A stretch of DNA of 41,790 nucleotides from Actinomycetota bacterium (GCA_027728645.1 JAQCAA010000003.1:1-41790); one strand, 5' to 3'. Positions 16,182 through 27,281 are shown, counted from the stretch's first letter. Notes: generated by a model not told the origin, from the letters alone. Program-made: numbers and translations.

Positions 16182-16656
16182 GAAATCCACAGGGCTTGAG
16201 CCGAGAGGCTTCCGCTGGGTTATCAAGGATCGGCTCGCTGTATCCGAAAGGGTCGGGGGCTACGGTTTCCAGCACCGAAAAGTTCGGAGAGAAGAGGAAC
16301 TCACCTGGCTGACGGATCAAGGGATCAACTCGATCGTCAGCCTGCTCGGTCCCGCTCAGAGTTCTCAACCGTACGACACGGCTGGGTTCGCATTTGCTTC
16401 CAGCGACGTTCCGGCGGATGTTGAACCCGAAGACGCTGTTGCTGTGTTCGAGCTACTCAGCGAGGCTTTGGCCCCTGCCGGTGCAGTCGTGCTGGTCCAC
16501 AGGGACACCATTGACGACACACTTGCAGGATTGCTCGCCGGGTACTTGATGCACTCCGCGATGCTCGACGACCCAATAGTGGCAACAGATGTAATCCAGC
16601 GAATACTGAGCCGCGCGATCGGTCCCGAGGGACGGCGCCTCATTCCGCAGCCCTGA
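16174..16656 (+). CDS. Dual-specificity-phosphatase-fold protein lacking catalytic residues
   Basis: 160 residues. The overall pattern is that of small bacterial dual-specificity phosphatases: GFRWVIKDRLAVSERVG at the start, DQGINSIVSLLGP, the acid-loop region SSDVPADVEP, and VVLVHRDTIDDTLAGLLAGY where the catalytic loop should be. The signature HCxxGxxR reads H-R-D-T-I-D-D-T (residues 109-116), so the nucleophile Cys is Arg and the phosphate-binding Arg is Thr. It cannot use the known mechanism. It may bind a phospho-ligand or be a structural or regulatory relic. The frame is intact and ends 2 bases before the next gene. Fold assignment is by pattern, not by search. Confidence 0.7.
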   Translation: MSKKSTGLEPRGFRWVIKDRLAVSERVGGYGFQHRKVRREEELTWLTDQGINSIVSLLGPAQSSQPYDTAGFAFASSDVPADVEPEDAVAVFELLSEALAPAGAVVLVHRDTIDDTLAGLLAGYLMHSAMLDDPIVATDVIQRILSRAIGPEGRRLIPQP

Positions 16657-16658
16657 AG

Positions 16659-17975
16659 ATGGCAAGGGCCTTTGTCGGTATCGTTTCCAACGCTGAGGAC
16701 GGTAGGCAACGTCTCGCTAGCGTCCTCGAGTCTCTCCCCAGGCTCGGCACAATCACCTGTGGGTCTCCCATCTACGAGGCCGAGCAAACAGGCGTTGCGG
16801 GCCATGGTCGACTCGAAAGCGCTGTGGTTGGACTCGACACTGGCCTTTCTCCTGACATGCTTCTTAAGGCCTTGCGGGAGATCGAGCGAGAATATGGCAG
16901 ATTTGAGAGCGACCGGGAGGGCGCTCTGGCATTTGACCTCGATCTTCTTTGGTACGACGGACAAGCCATGGATGGCGCGGGTTTCCGAGTTTCACCAACG
17001 CCAATTCGCGATCGGAAGTCTGTGCTTGCCCCGCTCGTCTATGCATCACCTGGGCTTGCGGATGCGACGGGTCCATACGCCATCTCTCTCGGCGCGGTCG
17101 CTGATCAGGTTGTTCGCAAGGTGTCCGGCCAGGTCGATCCAACGGCGCCTCGATGGCGGTCGGGGCTTGCCGACGCCCTTGATCTTGATGGCGGTGACGG
17201 TTCGTACTCGTTCAACCTTGACCGAGACTGGCAGAATCGAACGGAAGCCATGTTCGGCGGCTTCCTTGGGGCTGCCGTGCTCGCTGCTGGCGGGGCGGAG
17301 CACCCCGAGATGGTCCCGACATCGCTGACGTACCGGTATCTCAAGCCGATACTGGCAGGAGGTCGAGCCTCGATTGGTGTCGAGCACAATCGCAGGAGCG
17401 ACCGATCCGCCGACCTTTCAATGTCCGTTTCGGTTGATGGAGTCGAATGTGGCCGAGCCCACCTGTCAACGGTGGTCGACAGAGGCGTCGTCATCGCTTC
17501 CGCAAAGGCGCCAACGGTGATTCCCCTTCACGAGTGTGTGCCGGTGGACGAAATGATCGATGCGTCGGGAGGCGAACCAGGTAACTCGGTGCGCAGTTGG
17601 CGTCCGCTCGAGCGATGGGACATTCCAGATCTCGTCGATGGGGTATCGGGAAAGCTGCGGGCATGGTGCCCGAACCCGGTGGAGGGATCAGACGACGCAT
17701 ACCTGGCGGCCGCTGCGCTGTTCATGCCAATCGATGCACTCATATGGCCCGTAACAATGCTGGCAGCTGGGCGGCTAGGGGGGAAGCCGATCTTCACTCC
17801 GACGATCGAGATATCGGCTCGTTTCGCCCAAACCTCGAATCTTGGAGGATGGTTCCTCGGAGAGGCGAGCATCGACCATCTGACCACCAAATCGGTTGCG
17901 GGTTCCATCCAGGTCTGGGCCGAAGACGGCACCCACGCAGCAACCGGCCGCTCACTGAACCTCACGATCGGCTAG
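16659..17975 (+). CDS. Degenerate FolK-like domain fused to double-hotdog thioesterase-like domain
   Basis: 438 residues in one uninterrupted frame. Residues 1-155 align with 6-hydroxymethyl-dihydropterin pyrophosphokinase: GIVSNAEDG for GxGSNxGD, SPIYEAEQTG, DTGLSPDMLLKALREIEREY and the metal pair FDLDLLWYD (Asp93, Asp95). Residues matching E. coli Asn55, Arg84, Arg92 and His115 are Glu53, Glu83, Leu90 and Thr114, so kinase activity is doubtful. Residues 165-438 resemble acyl-CoA thioesterases with two hotdog halves: AMFGGFLGAAVLAAGG and SLTYRYLKPILAGG in the first, MPIDALIWPV and WFLGEASIDH near the end. The gene stands where folK normally lies after ftsH, but folE, folP and folB are absent here. 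Confidence 0.75.
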   Translation: MARAFVGIVSNAEDGRQRLASVLESLPRLGTITCGSPIYEAEQTGVAGHGRLESAVVGLDTGLSPDMLLKALREIEREYGRFESDREGALAFDLDLLWYDGQAMDGAGFRVSPTPIRDRKSVLAPLVYASPGLADATGPYAISLGAVADQVVRKVSGQVDPTAPRWRSGLADALDLDGGDGSYSFNLDRDWQNRTEAMFGGFLGAAVLAAGGAEHPEMVPTSLTYRYLKPILAGGRASIGVEHNRRSDRSADLSMSVSVDGVECGRAHLSTVVDRGVVIASAKAPTVIPLHECVPVDEMIDASGGEPGNSVRSWRPLERWDIPDLVDGVSGKLRAWCPNPVEGSDDAYLAAAALFMPIDALIWPVTMLAAGRLGGKPIFTPTIEISARFAQTSNLGGWFLGEASIDHLTTKSVAGSIQVWAEDGTHAATGRSLNLTIG

Positions 17976-17980
17976 GGAGT

Positions 17981-18032
17981 ACGTTTTGGCGTGAGGCACG
18001 GGAATATATTCCCGCAGGTCACGCCAAAACGT
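17981..18032. repeat. Compound palindromic repeat, copy 2
   Basis: A perfect 14-base outer inverted repeat (17981-17994 with 18019-18032, ACGTTTTGGCGTGA) encloses a perfect 16-base inner palindrome (17999-18014, CGGGAATATATTCCCG), with unpaired GGCA and CAGG between. It closely matches the copy at 8506-8555, and similarity continues about 12 bases beyond on the right. It lies in the gap after the FolK-like gene. Confidence 0.9.
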
Positions 18033-18089
18033 TTCTTGGAGATGGGTACGCTTCGTGACTCGGACCGATACCCATTGGATCGGAACCAC

Positions 18090-18878
18090 ATGAACATCAC
18101 AATCTATGGACCAGGGCGGGCAGGCGGGGCAATCGCGATTGCCTCAGCAGCAGCGGGACACCGCATCACCGGGATCGACGGTCGAACTCCCGAGCACACC
18201 GAAGCCCTGAGGGCGCTGGTTCACGTTTCCCACGGTGAACCCGATCTCTTGATCATCGCTGTTTCAGACGATGCCCTAGCCACGGCCTCAGAATTCATCC
18301 CGACCAACATCGCCCCGGCAGTTGCCCACCTCTCGGGAGCCGTGCGCGTCGACGTCTTGGACCCTTTTGCTGAGGCTGGCTCACTCATCGGAGCGTTCCA
18401 TCCACTGCAAACGTTTCCCGATGCCCAAACTGGCGCCGAGAGACTGGCAGGTGCGCACGTAGCCATCACAGCCGATGCCCCCCTCAACGACATTCTTAGA
18501 GACTTGGCGTCGTCGCTTGGGTGTCACAGCTTCTCGATATCGGACGACATGAAACCGCTCTATCACGCCGCGGCCGCCGCGTCTGCGAACGCAACCCTTG
18601 CAGCGCTTGCTGTTGCGTCCGATCTTTTTACCGCAGCGGGAGTCGACTTCGCTGTCGCCCGACCACTGGTGGATGCAATCGTCCGAAACGCATTCGACCT
18701 TGGCCCGAGGCACTCGCTGACCGGTCCCATTGCCCGAGGCGACATCGCCACGGTGACTGCCCAGCTCGAGGCAGTTCGCAGCGCAGCTCCCGACCTCGTG
18801 GACGCATTCGTCAACCTTGGACGAGCAACTGCCGCCGTCGCCGGAACATCGCTTGAGTTCGCTGAGGTATGGTCGTGA
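18090..18878 (+). CDS. Rossmann-fold DUF2520 protein
   Basis: 262 residues from the ATG at 18090; the frame extends upstream into the palindromic repeat but has no better start. The N-terminal NAD(P)-binding motif ITIYGPGRAGGAIAIASAAA (GxGxxG-like GPGRAGGA) is followed by the DUF2520 C-terminal helical domain with LIGAFHPLQTFPD and YHAAAAASANATLAALAV. Such proteins resemble short ketopantoate-reductase or pyrroline-carboxylate-reductase-type enzymes. In actinobacteria they are often placed directly before panC, as here, and a role in pantothenate synthesis has been suggested on that basis. The reaction is not established. It overlaps the panC start. Confidence 0.85.
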   Translation: MNITIYGPGRAGGAIAIASAAAGHRITGIDGRTPEHTEALRALVHVSHGEPDLLIIAVSDDALATASEFIPTNIAPAVAHLSGAVRVDVLDPFAEAGSLIGAFHPLQTFPDAQTGAERLAGAHVAITADAPLNDILRDLASSLGCHSFSISDDMKPLYHAAAAASANATLAALAVASDLFTAAGVDFAVARPLVDAIVRNAFDLGPRHSLTGPIARGDIATVTAQLEAVRSAAPDLVDAFVNLGRATAAVAGTSLEFAEVWS

Positions 18879-19765
18879 TCATCGTCAGAACGTTCGGAGA
18901 GGTACGGGCCGCTGCCCATTCGGCTGTATCGCTTGTGCCGACCATGGGCTACCTCCACGAGGGCCATATGAGTCTGATTGGCGCGGCCAGCCAAACAGGC
19001 GACACCACTGTCGTGTCGCTCTTTGTGAACCCGACCCAGTTCGGCGACAGCGCCGACTTCGTCGCGTACCCGCACAACGAGGCAAGGGATGCGGCGATTG
19101 CGGAGGCGGCGGGTTGCGACATTTTCTTCGCTCCGTCTGCCGACGAGGTGTACCCGCTTGGGCATCGAGTCACCGTGTCTGTTGGAGGCGTTGGCGACGC
19201 AATGGAGGGTCGATTCAGGCATGGACATTTCGAAGGCGTGGCCACCGTTGTTGCCAAGCTGTTTGCAGGAGTTCAGCCTCGCCGCGCCTTCTTCGGGCGT
19301 AAGGACGCTCAGCAGCTCGCCGTTGTCAGAACATTGCGCGACGGTCTCAGGTTCCCAGTTGAAGTGATCGGCATGCCAACAGTGCGTGAGCAGGACGGAC
19401 TTGCGCTGTCGAGTAGAAACACACAGATCGGCAAGGGTGTGCGACGCGAGGCCCTCAGCCTCAGCCGAGCACTGTTTTCAGCTGCGGACGCCATCGAACA
19501 GGGCGAGCGAGATTCAGCGGCGATTGCCAAAATCGCGCGATCTGTCGCCGCTGCCACACCTCAGGTTGAGGTCGAATACCTGGAGGTTGCCGATTCGATG
19601 TCGGCCGCTCCGATTGAGGAGATCGATCGGGACGCCTTTGTAGCGATTGCCGCAAAGGTCGGGGGAGTCAGACTGATAGACAATATTGCTGTCGATGCAG
19701 TCACACTCGCCACCGACCGCGGGATCATGCTCGACAAACAAAGCATTCTCTATGAGGAGGACTGA
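18869..19765 (+). CDS. panC: Pantothenate synthetase
   Basis: 298 residues from the ATG at 18869; an in-frame GTG at 18875 would give the classic 4-base overlap with the DUF2520 stop. Joins pantoate and beta-alanine with ATP. The nucleotidyltransferase motif VPTMGYLHEGHMSLI, VVSLFVNPTQFG, FGRKDAQQLAVVR and LSSRNTQIG are all present. The gene runs into coaX with TGATG overlap. No panD (aspartate decarboxylase) follows, though panC-panD pairs are common in actinobacteria, so beta-alanine must be made by a gene elsewhere or by another route. Confidence 0.95.
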   Translation: MVVIIVRTFGEVRAAAHSAVSLVPTMGYLHEGHMSLIGAASQTGDTTVVSLFVNPTQFGDSADFVAYPHNEARDAAIAEAAGCDIFFAPSADEVYPLGHRVTVSVGGVGDAMEGRFRHGHFEGVATVVAKLFAGVQPRRAFFGRKDAQQLAVVRTLRDGLRFPVEVIGMPTVREQDGLALSSRNTQIGKGVRREALSLSRALFSAADAIEQGERDSAAIAKIARSVAAATPQVEVEYLEVADSMSAAPIEEIDRDAFVAIAAKVGGVRLIDNIAVDAVTLATDRGIMLDKQSILYEED

Positions 19766-20538
19766 TGCTGCTCACCGTTGATGTGGGAAATACACAGATC
19801 GCACTTGGAATGTTTGATGGTGTCGAGCTCATAGGTCACTGGAGGGTTTCGACTGACCCGCATGCGACACTTGACGAGATTCGGTGGGAAATGACGGGAA
19901 TCCTGGCCTCAGATGGCTTCTCGCCAGCTGACATTTTGGGTGTTGCGATATCGAGCGTCGTTCCGGCCGTCACGACAAACCTGCGTCGGATCATTCCATT
20001 CATCACGAGCGGTCCGTCCATCGTTGTTGAGGCTGGCGTACGTACCGGTATGGCAATCGAGATTGATAACCCCCGCGAGGTAGGTGCAGATCGAGTCGTC
20101 AACGCCGTTGCTGCGCGCGAGAGGCACGGCACCCCAGTGGTCGTCGTCGACTTTGGGACTTCGACGAACTTCGATGTCGTCGGACCGAGCGGTGCGTACC
20201 TTGGTGGCGTGATCGCCCCTGGGCTCGAGATAGCGACCAATGCGCTGGTTGCTGGCACGGCGGCCCTACGGCGAGTCGAGTTCTCTCCACCCAGGTCCGT
20301 TATAGGGAAGGGCACGGTCGAAGCGATCCAGTCCGGAGCCGTCTTCGGTCATGCAGGAATGGTTGACGGGATCCTCGAACGCATCGCCGCCGAACTCGGT
20401 GAGGACCCTATCCGCGTCGCGACCGGGGGCCTCGCGTCTACCATCGTGCCTCACTGCACAAGCGTCGACACTATCGACGAATATCTGACTCTCGAAGGAC
20501 TCAGAATCATCTTCGACCGCAATCAGGACACCGAATGA
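19765..20538 (+). CDS. coaX: Type III pantothenate kinase
   Basis: 257 residues, ATG overlapping the panC stop by one base, with a strong AGGAGG at 19755-19760. ASKHA-fold kinase: phosphate-1 motif LLTVDVGNTQIALGMFD, phosphate-2 motif VVVDFGTSTNFDVV, GADRVVNAVAA and YLGGVIAPGLEI are characteristic of CoaX. First step of coenzyme A synthesis from pantothenate, following the panC product. The gene overlaps lysS by 4 bases (ATGA), so DUF2520-panC-coaX-lysS behaves as one operon. Confidence 0.95.
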   Translation: MLLTVDVGNTQIALGMFDGVELIGHWRVSTDPHATLDEIRWEMTGILASDGFSPADILGVAISSVVPAVTTNLRRIIPFITSGPSIVVEAGVRTGMAIEIDNPREVGADRVVNAVAARERHGTPVVVVDFGTSTNFDVVGPSGAYLGGVIAPGLEIATNALVAGTAALRRVEFSPPRSVIGKGTVEAIQSGAVFGHAGMVDGILERIAAELGEDPIRVATGGLASTIVPHCTSVDTIDEYLTLEGLRIIFDRNQDTE

Positions 20539-22049
20539 CGGATGTTTCAGAACCGACCGACGACGAACTTGACGATTCCCAATCGCTCGATGACCACCCA
20601 CTAACCCGCGACCGCGTCGCCAAGTACCGCAAGGTCATGGAGGGTGGCGGCTTTCCCTACTCCTTCGAGAGGACAGCCACCGCGCAAGATCTGGTCGACC
20701 GGTTCCCGGACATTGCGCCAGGGGAGGCGACGGGAGAAACCGTGACCGTTGCCGGGCGCCTCAAGAACACCAGAGTCATGGGCAAGTTGATCTTTGCACC
20801 CGTCTCTGACCTATCAGGCACCCTCCAACTTTTTGTGGATGTCCAAACCCTGGGGGAGGAGGGATTTGAGGCGTTTCTCGAGCTCGACGCTGGTGACTGG
20901 CTGGGAGCGACCGGTGAGGTTATTGCGACGAAGCGCGGCGAACTCTCGGTGAAGGTTTCATCGTTTCAGCTCCTCCAAAAGAGTCTGCGGCCCCTTCCCG
21001 ATAAGTGGCACGGTCTCAAGGATGTCGAGGAGCGGTCGAGACGCAGATACGTGGATCTCATGGCGAATGACGACGCTCGAAATGTCGCAATTGCCCGTAC
21101 GACGATCATCAGTGAGTTGAGGAGACAGTTCGAGTTGCGTGGTTACATCGAGGTTGAGACACCGATTCTTCTTCCTGAGGCGACCGGTGCCACTGCTCGG
21201 CCCTTCGCTACCCACCACAACGCTCTCGACATCGATATGCAGCTCCGAATTGCGACCGAGCTCTATCTCAAGCGGCTCGTGGTTGGAGGGCTTGAACGGG
21301 TGTTTGAGATCGGGAGGATTTTTCGCAACGAAGGGGTCGATTCCTCGCACAATCCCGAGTTCACGATGCTTGAGTCGTACGAGGCATTTGCCGACTACAC
21401 GGACATCATGACGCTCGTGGAAGATGTGTTTGCCGCTTGTGCGACGGCGGCCAATGACTCGACAGACGTCGAGCTGGATGGCAGGTGGCTCAGTCTCGCT
21501 GCGCCGTTTGCTCGCATCACAATGCTTGACGCCGTCAGAGACCGCACCGGCCTCGACATTGACTACGACACAGACATCAGTGTTCTTCGAGCGGCTGCCG
21601 GTGATCATGGAGTCCAGCCGGAGGACCACTGGGGTTCGGGCAAGGTGGTGGAGGCGCTGTTTGATGCGGCCGTCGAGTCGACTATCTGGGAGCCGACGTT
21701 CGTGACCGAGCACCCCATTGAGGTTTCCCCGCTGTCAAGAGCCCATCGGTCAAAGCCGCATGTGACTGAGCGATTCGAGCTCTTCATCGCAGGTTCCGAA
21801 TACGCCAACGCGTTCTCTGAGCTGAACGATCCCTTCGACCAGAGAGAGCGTTTTGAAGCCCAAGCAGCGATGAAAGCCGCGGGCGACGACGAGGCTCATC
21901 CAGTCGACGACGACTACATCCGTGCTCTTGAGTACGGACTTCCGCCAACCGGTGGTCTCGGTATCGGCGTCGACAGACTCGTGATGCTGCTCACAGGTAA
22001 GACCCACATCAGGGAAGTCATCCTCTTCCCGACAATGCGTCCGCACTAA
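20535..22049 (+). CDS. lysS: Class II lysyl-tRNA synthetase
   Basis: 504 residues. OB-fold anticodon-binding domain (VTVAGRLKNTRVMGKLIFAP) comes first. Then the class II core: motif 1 around IISELRRQFELRGYIEVETP, motif 2 FEIGRIFRNEGVDSSHNPEF, and motif 3 GLGIGVDRLVMLLTG near the C-terminus. SPLSRAHRSKPHVTERFELF is also family-typical. The N-terminus carries an acidic extension of about 20 residues. It ends only 13 bases from the stop of the convergent lipoprotein gene, with no clear terminator between. Confidence 0.97.
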   Translation: MTDVSEPTDDELDDSQSLDDHPLTRDRVAKYRKVMEGGGFPYSFERTATAQDLVDRFPDIAPGEATGETVTVAGRLKNTRVMGKLIFAPVSDLSGTLQLFVDVQTLGEEGFEAFLELDAGDWLGATGEVIATKRGELSVKVSSFQLLQKSLRPLPDKWHGLKDVEERSRRRYVDLMANDDARNVAIARTTIISELRRQFELRGYIEVETPILLPEATGATARPFATHHNALDIDMQLRIATELYLKRLVVGGLERVFEIGRIFRNEGVDSSHNPEFTMLESYEAFADYTDIMTLVEDVFAACATAANDSTDVELDGRWLSLAAPFARITMLDAVRDRTGLDIDYDTDISVLRAAAGDHGVQPEDHWGSGKVVEALFDAAVESTIWEPTFVTEHPIEVSPLSRAHRSKPHVTERFELFIAGSEYANAFSELNDPFDQRERFEAQAAMKAAGDDEAHPVDDDYIRALEYGLPPTGGLGIGVDRLVMLLTGKTHIREVILFPTMRPH

Positions 22050-22062
22050 CGAGAACGAGCTG

Positions 22063-23451
22063 TCAGGCGGCGTCGGCGTTTTCGTCGACCTCGGACCACT
22101 TCTCGAAGAATGAGCCGACGACTTCGACGGCGAAGCCACCAACCACCGCCCCGGCGAAACAATGAACGGTTCGGGCACCCAGTTCGAACTGGTATGGCTG
22201 GATCCGTCCAGAGATGATTCTGATCTCGGCGCCCGTGGCCGTTCCCTCAACCAGACCACTACCGAACACCTCGCAAGCGTCATCAAAGTCAGTGGAATCA
22301 AATGACGGGTAAGTCTCGAACTCGACACTGACAGAACCGAGGAACTGCAACGAATGAACCGCGTCACAGCTCAACTCAAACTTGGACGATGTTGCAAAGC
22401 ATGCGCCAACTTCAAGTACCCAATCGAGGTCTGTCAAGTCTGCCATTCTCCCAGCGAAGAGCACCTCAGTATCTCCCACATCGTCAAGAATCACGACACA
22501 CGCGAGATATCGATCGCCTCGGTCGAATTCGTCTATATCTGGCATGTAGGTGATCATCGACGGCAGATACTCTTCTTGCGACCGACCGAACTCCTCTGTG
22601 TAGACCTCATCACATCGGTACGAGCGGAGATAGGCGATCTCAAGCCCATCGAATTCATCGAGGTCCGTACCGGTGAACTCGCCGAGCAGAACCTCGGCGT
22701 TGTGCGGTCCGATGCAAGGGACAACCTGGTCAAGCGCGAAAGGCGCATAGGGCATGCGACCGTAGAAGTCTGGTTGGTCCTGCGGAAGGTAGAGACAGTC
22801 ACCAGTGGCCCAAACAGGATTCAGTTCATCGATGTCCCTTCGGGCCTCGAGGTAGCGACGGGCCGCGTCGTTGTCGTCGGATACCGCAATCATTACGCCA
22901 TCGCCTTCACTCCAGAGGTAGAACGTTTCGCCATCGGCCGACTCGACCTCAAGAACTTCATCCGCTTCGTCAGGAACTCCAACATCCGGATTGACTGCCG
23001 TCGCAAAGTGGTAGCTGACATACGGATTTGCCCGGAGGCCGGATAACGGAATGATAGAAACAACAGCGATTCGGTTGTCGTTGTCATCGGCGAAAATGGC
23101 AGCTGCGGCGCCATCGACAATCACGAACGGCATCCAGCCGTCAATGCTCGCTGCCAATTCGGAATCCTCCGCCGTGGGGTTCAGGACAACGGTGAACCCC
23201 TCTTGGAAGCGGAATGCATCGGCCGCAACATCCGATGTGTCGCCAGTTGTTGGAGGCAACAACGCCGGTGGCTTTGTCGTGGTTGTTGGAGGCAACGTCG
23301 TGGTGGTCGTTGGACGCACTGTCGTCGTCGTTGACGGCAGGGCTTCGCTGGTCGTCGTCGGACTCGCATTGGAAGTGCATGCGGCGCCGAGGAGGGGGAC
23401 AAGGACCCAGACCGTCGTGATCTTTGTTCTGTAAGTTCTCAAGTCAGCCAA
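22063..23451 (-). CDS. Lipoprotein with septum-formation-like repeats
   Basis: 462 residues from a TTG at 23451; a second TTG at 23442 is equally plausible and has GAGGGG about 9 bases upstream. The signal ends in the lipobox LLGAAC, so it is lipid-anchored on the outside. A Thr/Pro-rich stalk (residues 30-70) follows. The second half contains WATGDCLYLP, VPCIGPHNAEVLLGEF and further paired cysteines, resembling the Septum_form family (GDCx ... pHxaEv), apparently in two degenerate copies, the second starting near VGACFATSS. No catalytic site seen. Possibly an envelope or division-related protein; the function is not proved. Confidence 0.75.
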   Translation of the reverse strand: MADLRTYRTKITTVWVLVPLLGAACTSNASPTTTSEALPSTTTTVRPTTTTTLPPTTTTKPPALLPPTTGDTSDVAADAFRFQEGFTVVLNPTAEDSELAASIDGWMPFVIVDGAAAAIFADDNDNRIAVVSIIPLSGLRANPYVSYHFATAVNPDVGVPDEADEVLEVESADGETFYLWSEGDGVMIAVSDDNDAARRYLEARRDIDELNPVWATGDCLYLPQDQPDFYGRMPYAPFALDQVVPCIGPHNAEVLLGEFTGTDLDEFDGLEIAYLRSYRCDEVYTEEFGRSQEEYLPSMITYMPDIDEFDRGDRYLACVVILDDVGDTEVLFAGRMADLTDLDWVLEVGACFATSSKFELSCDAVHSLQFLGSVSVEFETYPSFDSTDFDDACEVFGSGLVEGTATGAEIRIISGRIQPYQFELGARTVHCFAGAVVGGFAVEVVGSFFEKWSEVDENADAA

Positions 23452-23508
23452 GCCCCTCGAACATTGCTGGTGCGACCGAGCGCCGGTTCGATCAACTGTA
23501 TTGAGACA

Positions 23509-24582
23509 CTAGGCCGTGCGGGCCGCATCTACACGGTCCAGCAGGTACTGATCGAGACTGGCGAGAACGCCAGATAGGGGGTTGTGTGGGATCTCGTTCG
23601 CTGCTTTCTCAGCAATGCGAATTCGCCCGACGGCTCCGTCCAGCACCGTGTCTATGTAGCCCCCCGAAACAGTGAGATGGATGACCCGTGCAATCGCTTC
23701 TGCCGAATACGGCTTTCCGTTTGCAAGAAGTGCTCGAATCTCGTCGCCATCATCGCCCGCAGCCGCGAGCAGAACAGGGAGGGTGAACGTGCCTTCACCG
23801 ATGTCTGAACCTGCCGGTTTACCGAGGAATTTGTCGCTTGCAACGAGGTCGAGAACGTCGTCCGTGATTTGGAACACCATGCCCATTTCCCATGCCCAGT
23901 CTGATATTGCATCGACTGTGTCGTCGTCGGCGCCCCCCGTAATCGCGCCCAGCCTTGCGGATGTGCGTATGAGAGAGGCTGTCTTGCCGCCAATGACCGA
24001 GTAATAGCCCTCCGGGCCGTGATTGAGATTGTCGGTGTATATCAGTTCGCGCACCTGGCCTTCGCACAGGGTGGCGTAGGTGCGGGCGATGAGGGCAACG
24101 GCCTCTTCGCCGAGCGGTGCAGCAATCTCTGACGCCCTCGCGAGCAGAAAATCACCGGCAAGAATCGCAACCGTGTTGGACCAATTGTGGTTCACCGAGG
24201 GGATGCCCCTGCGGGTTTCGGCCTCGTCAATCACATCGTCGTGATAGAGAGATCCGAGATGGACAAGCTCCACGGACACGCCAGCCTCAATTGGCTCTGG
24301 GCCATCATTTCCGCCAAGTTCCGCCGCAACCTGTGCAAGCAAAGGGCGGTATCTCTTCCCACCAGCGGAAAGTCCATGCTGTGCAATTTCAGTCAGGAAT
24401 TTGGTTTCAGCGACCGTGACCTGTTGGAGTCTCTGCTCCACAGCGGTCATTCGGTGCCATACGCGAGGTATCGGGACGAGCTGCTGGAAGATTGGGCTGT
24501 CCAAAGTCATGCGCTCCGGTGGGGAATGGCGATAGTAGCGCAGGGGTTCCAAGTACCAGCCCGGGGTGGATGAATCGCTCAA
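23509..24582 (-). CDS. Trans-polyprenyl diphosphate synthase
   Basis: 357 residues from a TTG at 24582; an internal ATG at residue 25 (24510) is an alternative. All-alpha isoprenyl-synthase fold. First aspartate-rich motif LYHDDVIDEAETRRG, second motif MVFQITDDVLDLVAS; GGKRYRPLL binds the diphosphate, and GGKTASLIRTSARLGA is present. Condenses isopentenyl diphosphate with allylic diphosphates to make the menaquinone side chain or similar. Chain length cannot be read reliably from sequence alone. It diverges from clpC across a 100-base spacer. Confidence 0.92.
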   Translation of the reverse strand: MSDSSTPGWYLEPLRYYRHSPPERMTLDSPIFQQLVPIPRVWHRMTAVEQRLQQVTVAETKFLTEIAQHGLSAGGKRYRPLLAQVAAELGGNDGPEPIEAGVSVELVHLGSLYHDDVIDEAETRRGIPSVNHNWSNTVAILAGDFLLARASEIAAPLGEEAVALIARTYATLCEGQVRELIYTDNLNHGPEGYYSVIGGKTASLIRTSARLGAITGGADDDTVDAISDWAWEMGMVFQITDDVLDLVASDKFLGKPAGSDIGEGTFTLPVLLAAAGDDGDEIRALLANGKPYSAEAIARVIHLTVSGGYIDTVLDGAVGRIRIAEKAANEIPHNPLSGVLASLDQYLLDRVDAARTA

Positions 24583-24622
24583 GGTGAGGTTCCCTTTCCC
24601 CGTTGTTAGAGGGGTGAGTCCC

Positions 24623-24628
24623 TATACT
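24623..24628 (+). promoter_or_regulatory. Candidate -10 box TATACT for clpC
   Basis: TATACT, 54 bases before the clpC GTG. A weak -35 (CCGTTG) lies 17 bases upstream. Confidence 0.4.
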
Positions 24629-24682
24629 CCGCGAGGCGCACCGGAACTCGGGGCGCCGTAGATGTTTGAGGGGTGAGAGAGC

Positions 24683-27184
<2,502 letters not shown>

Positions 27185-27209
27185 TTGAGTCGGTGCGCCT
27201 CCGGCTTGG

Positions 27210-27237
27210 TTGGACCTTCCGACGTCCAATCTTCTTC
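27210..27237 (+). terminator. Possible terminator after clpC
   Basis: TTGGAC (27210-27215) pairs with GTCCAA (27224-27229) around an 8-base loop; TCTTCTTC follows. Weak stem. Confidence 0.35.
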
Positions 27238-27281
27238 GACATTTCGACTGCGGTAGCGGGGCGCTGTCCGCTCGAATCCGG

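Noticed and set aside
16659-17975. FolK-thioesterase fusion as a frameshift or assembly artefact
   Set aside because: The frame is open without any stop across the junction and codon use does not change. An assembly join cannot be fully ruled out from sequence alone.
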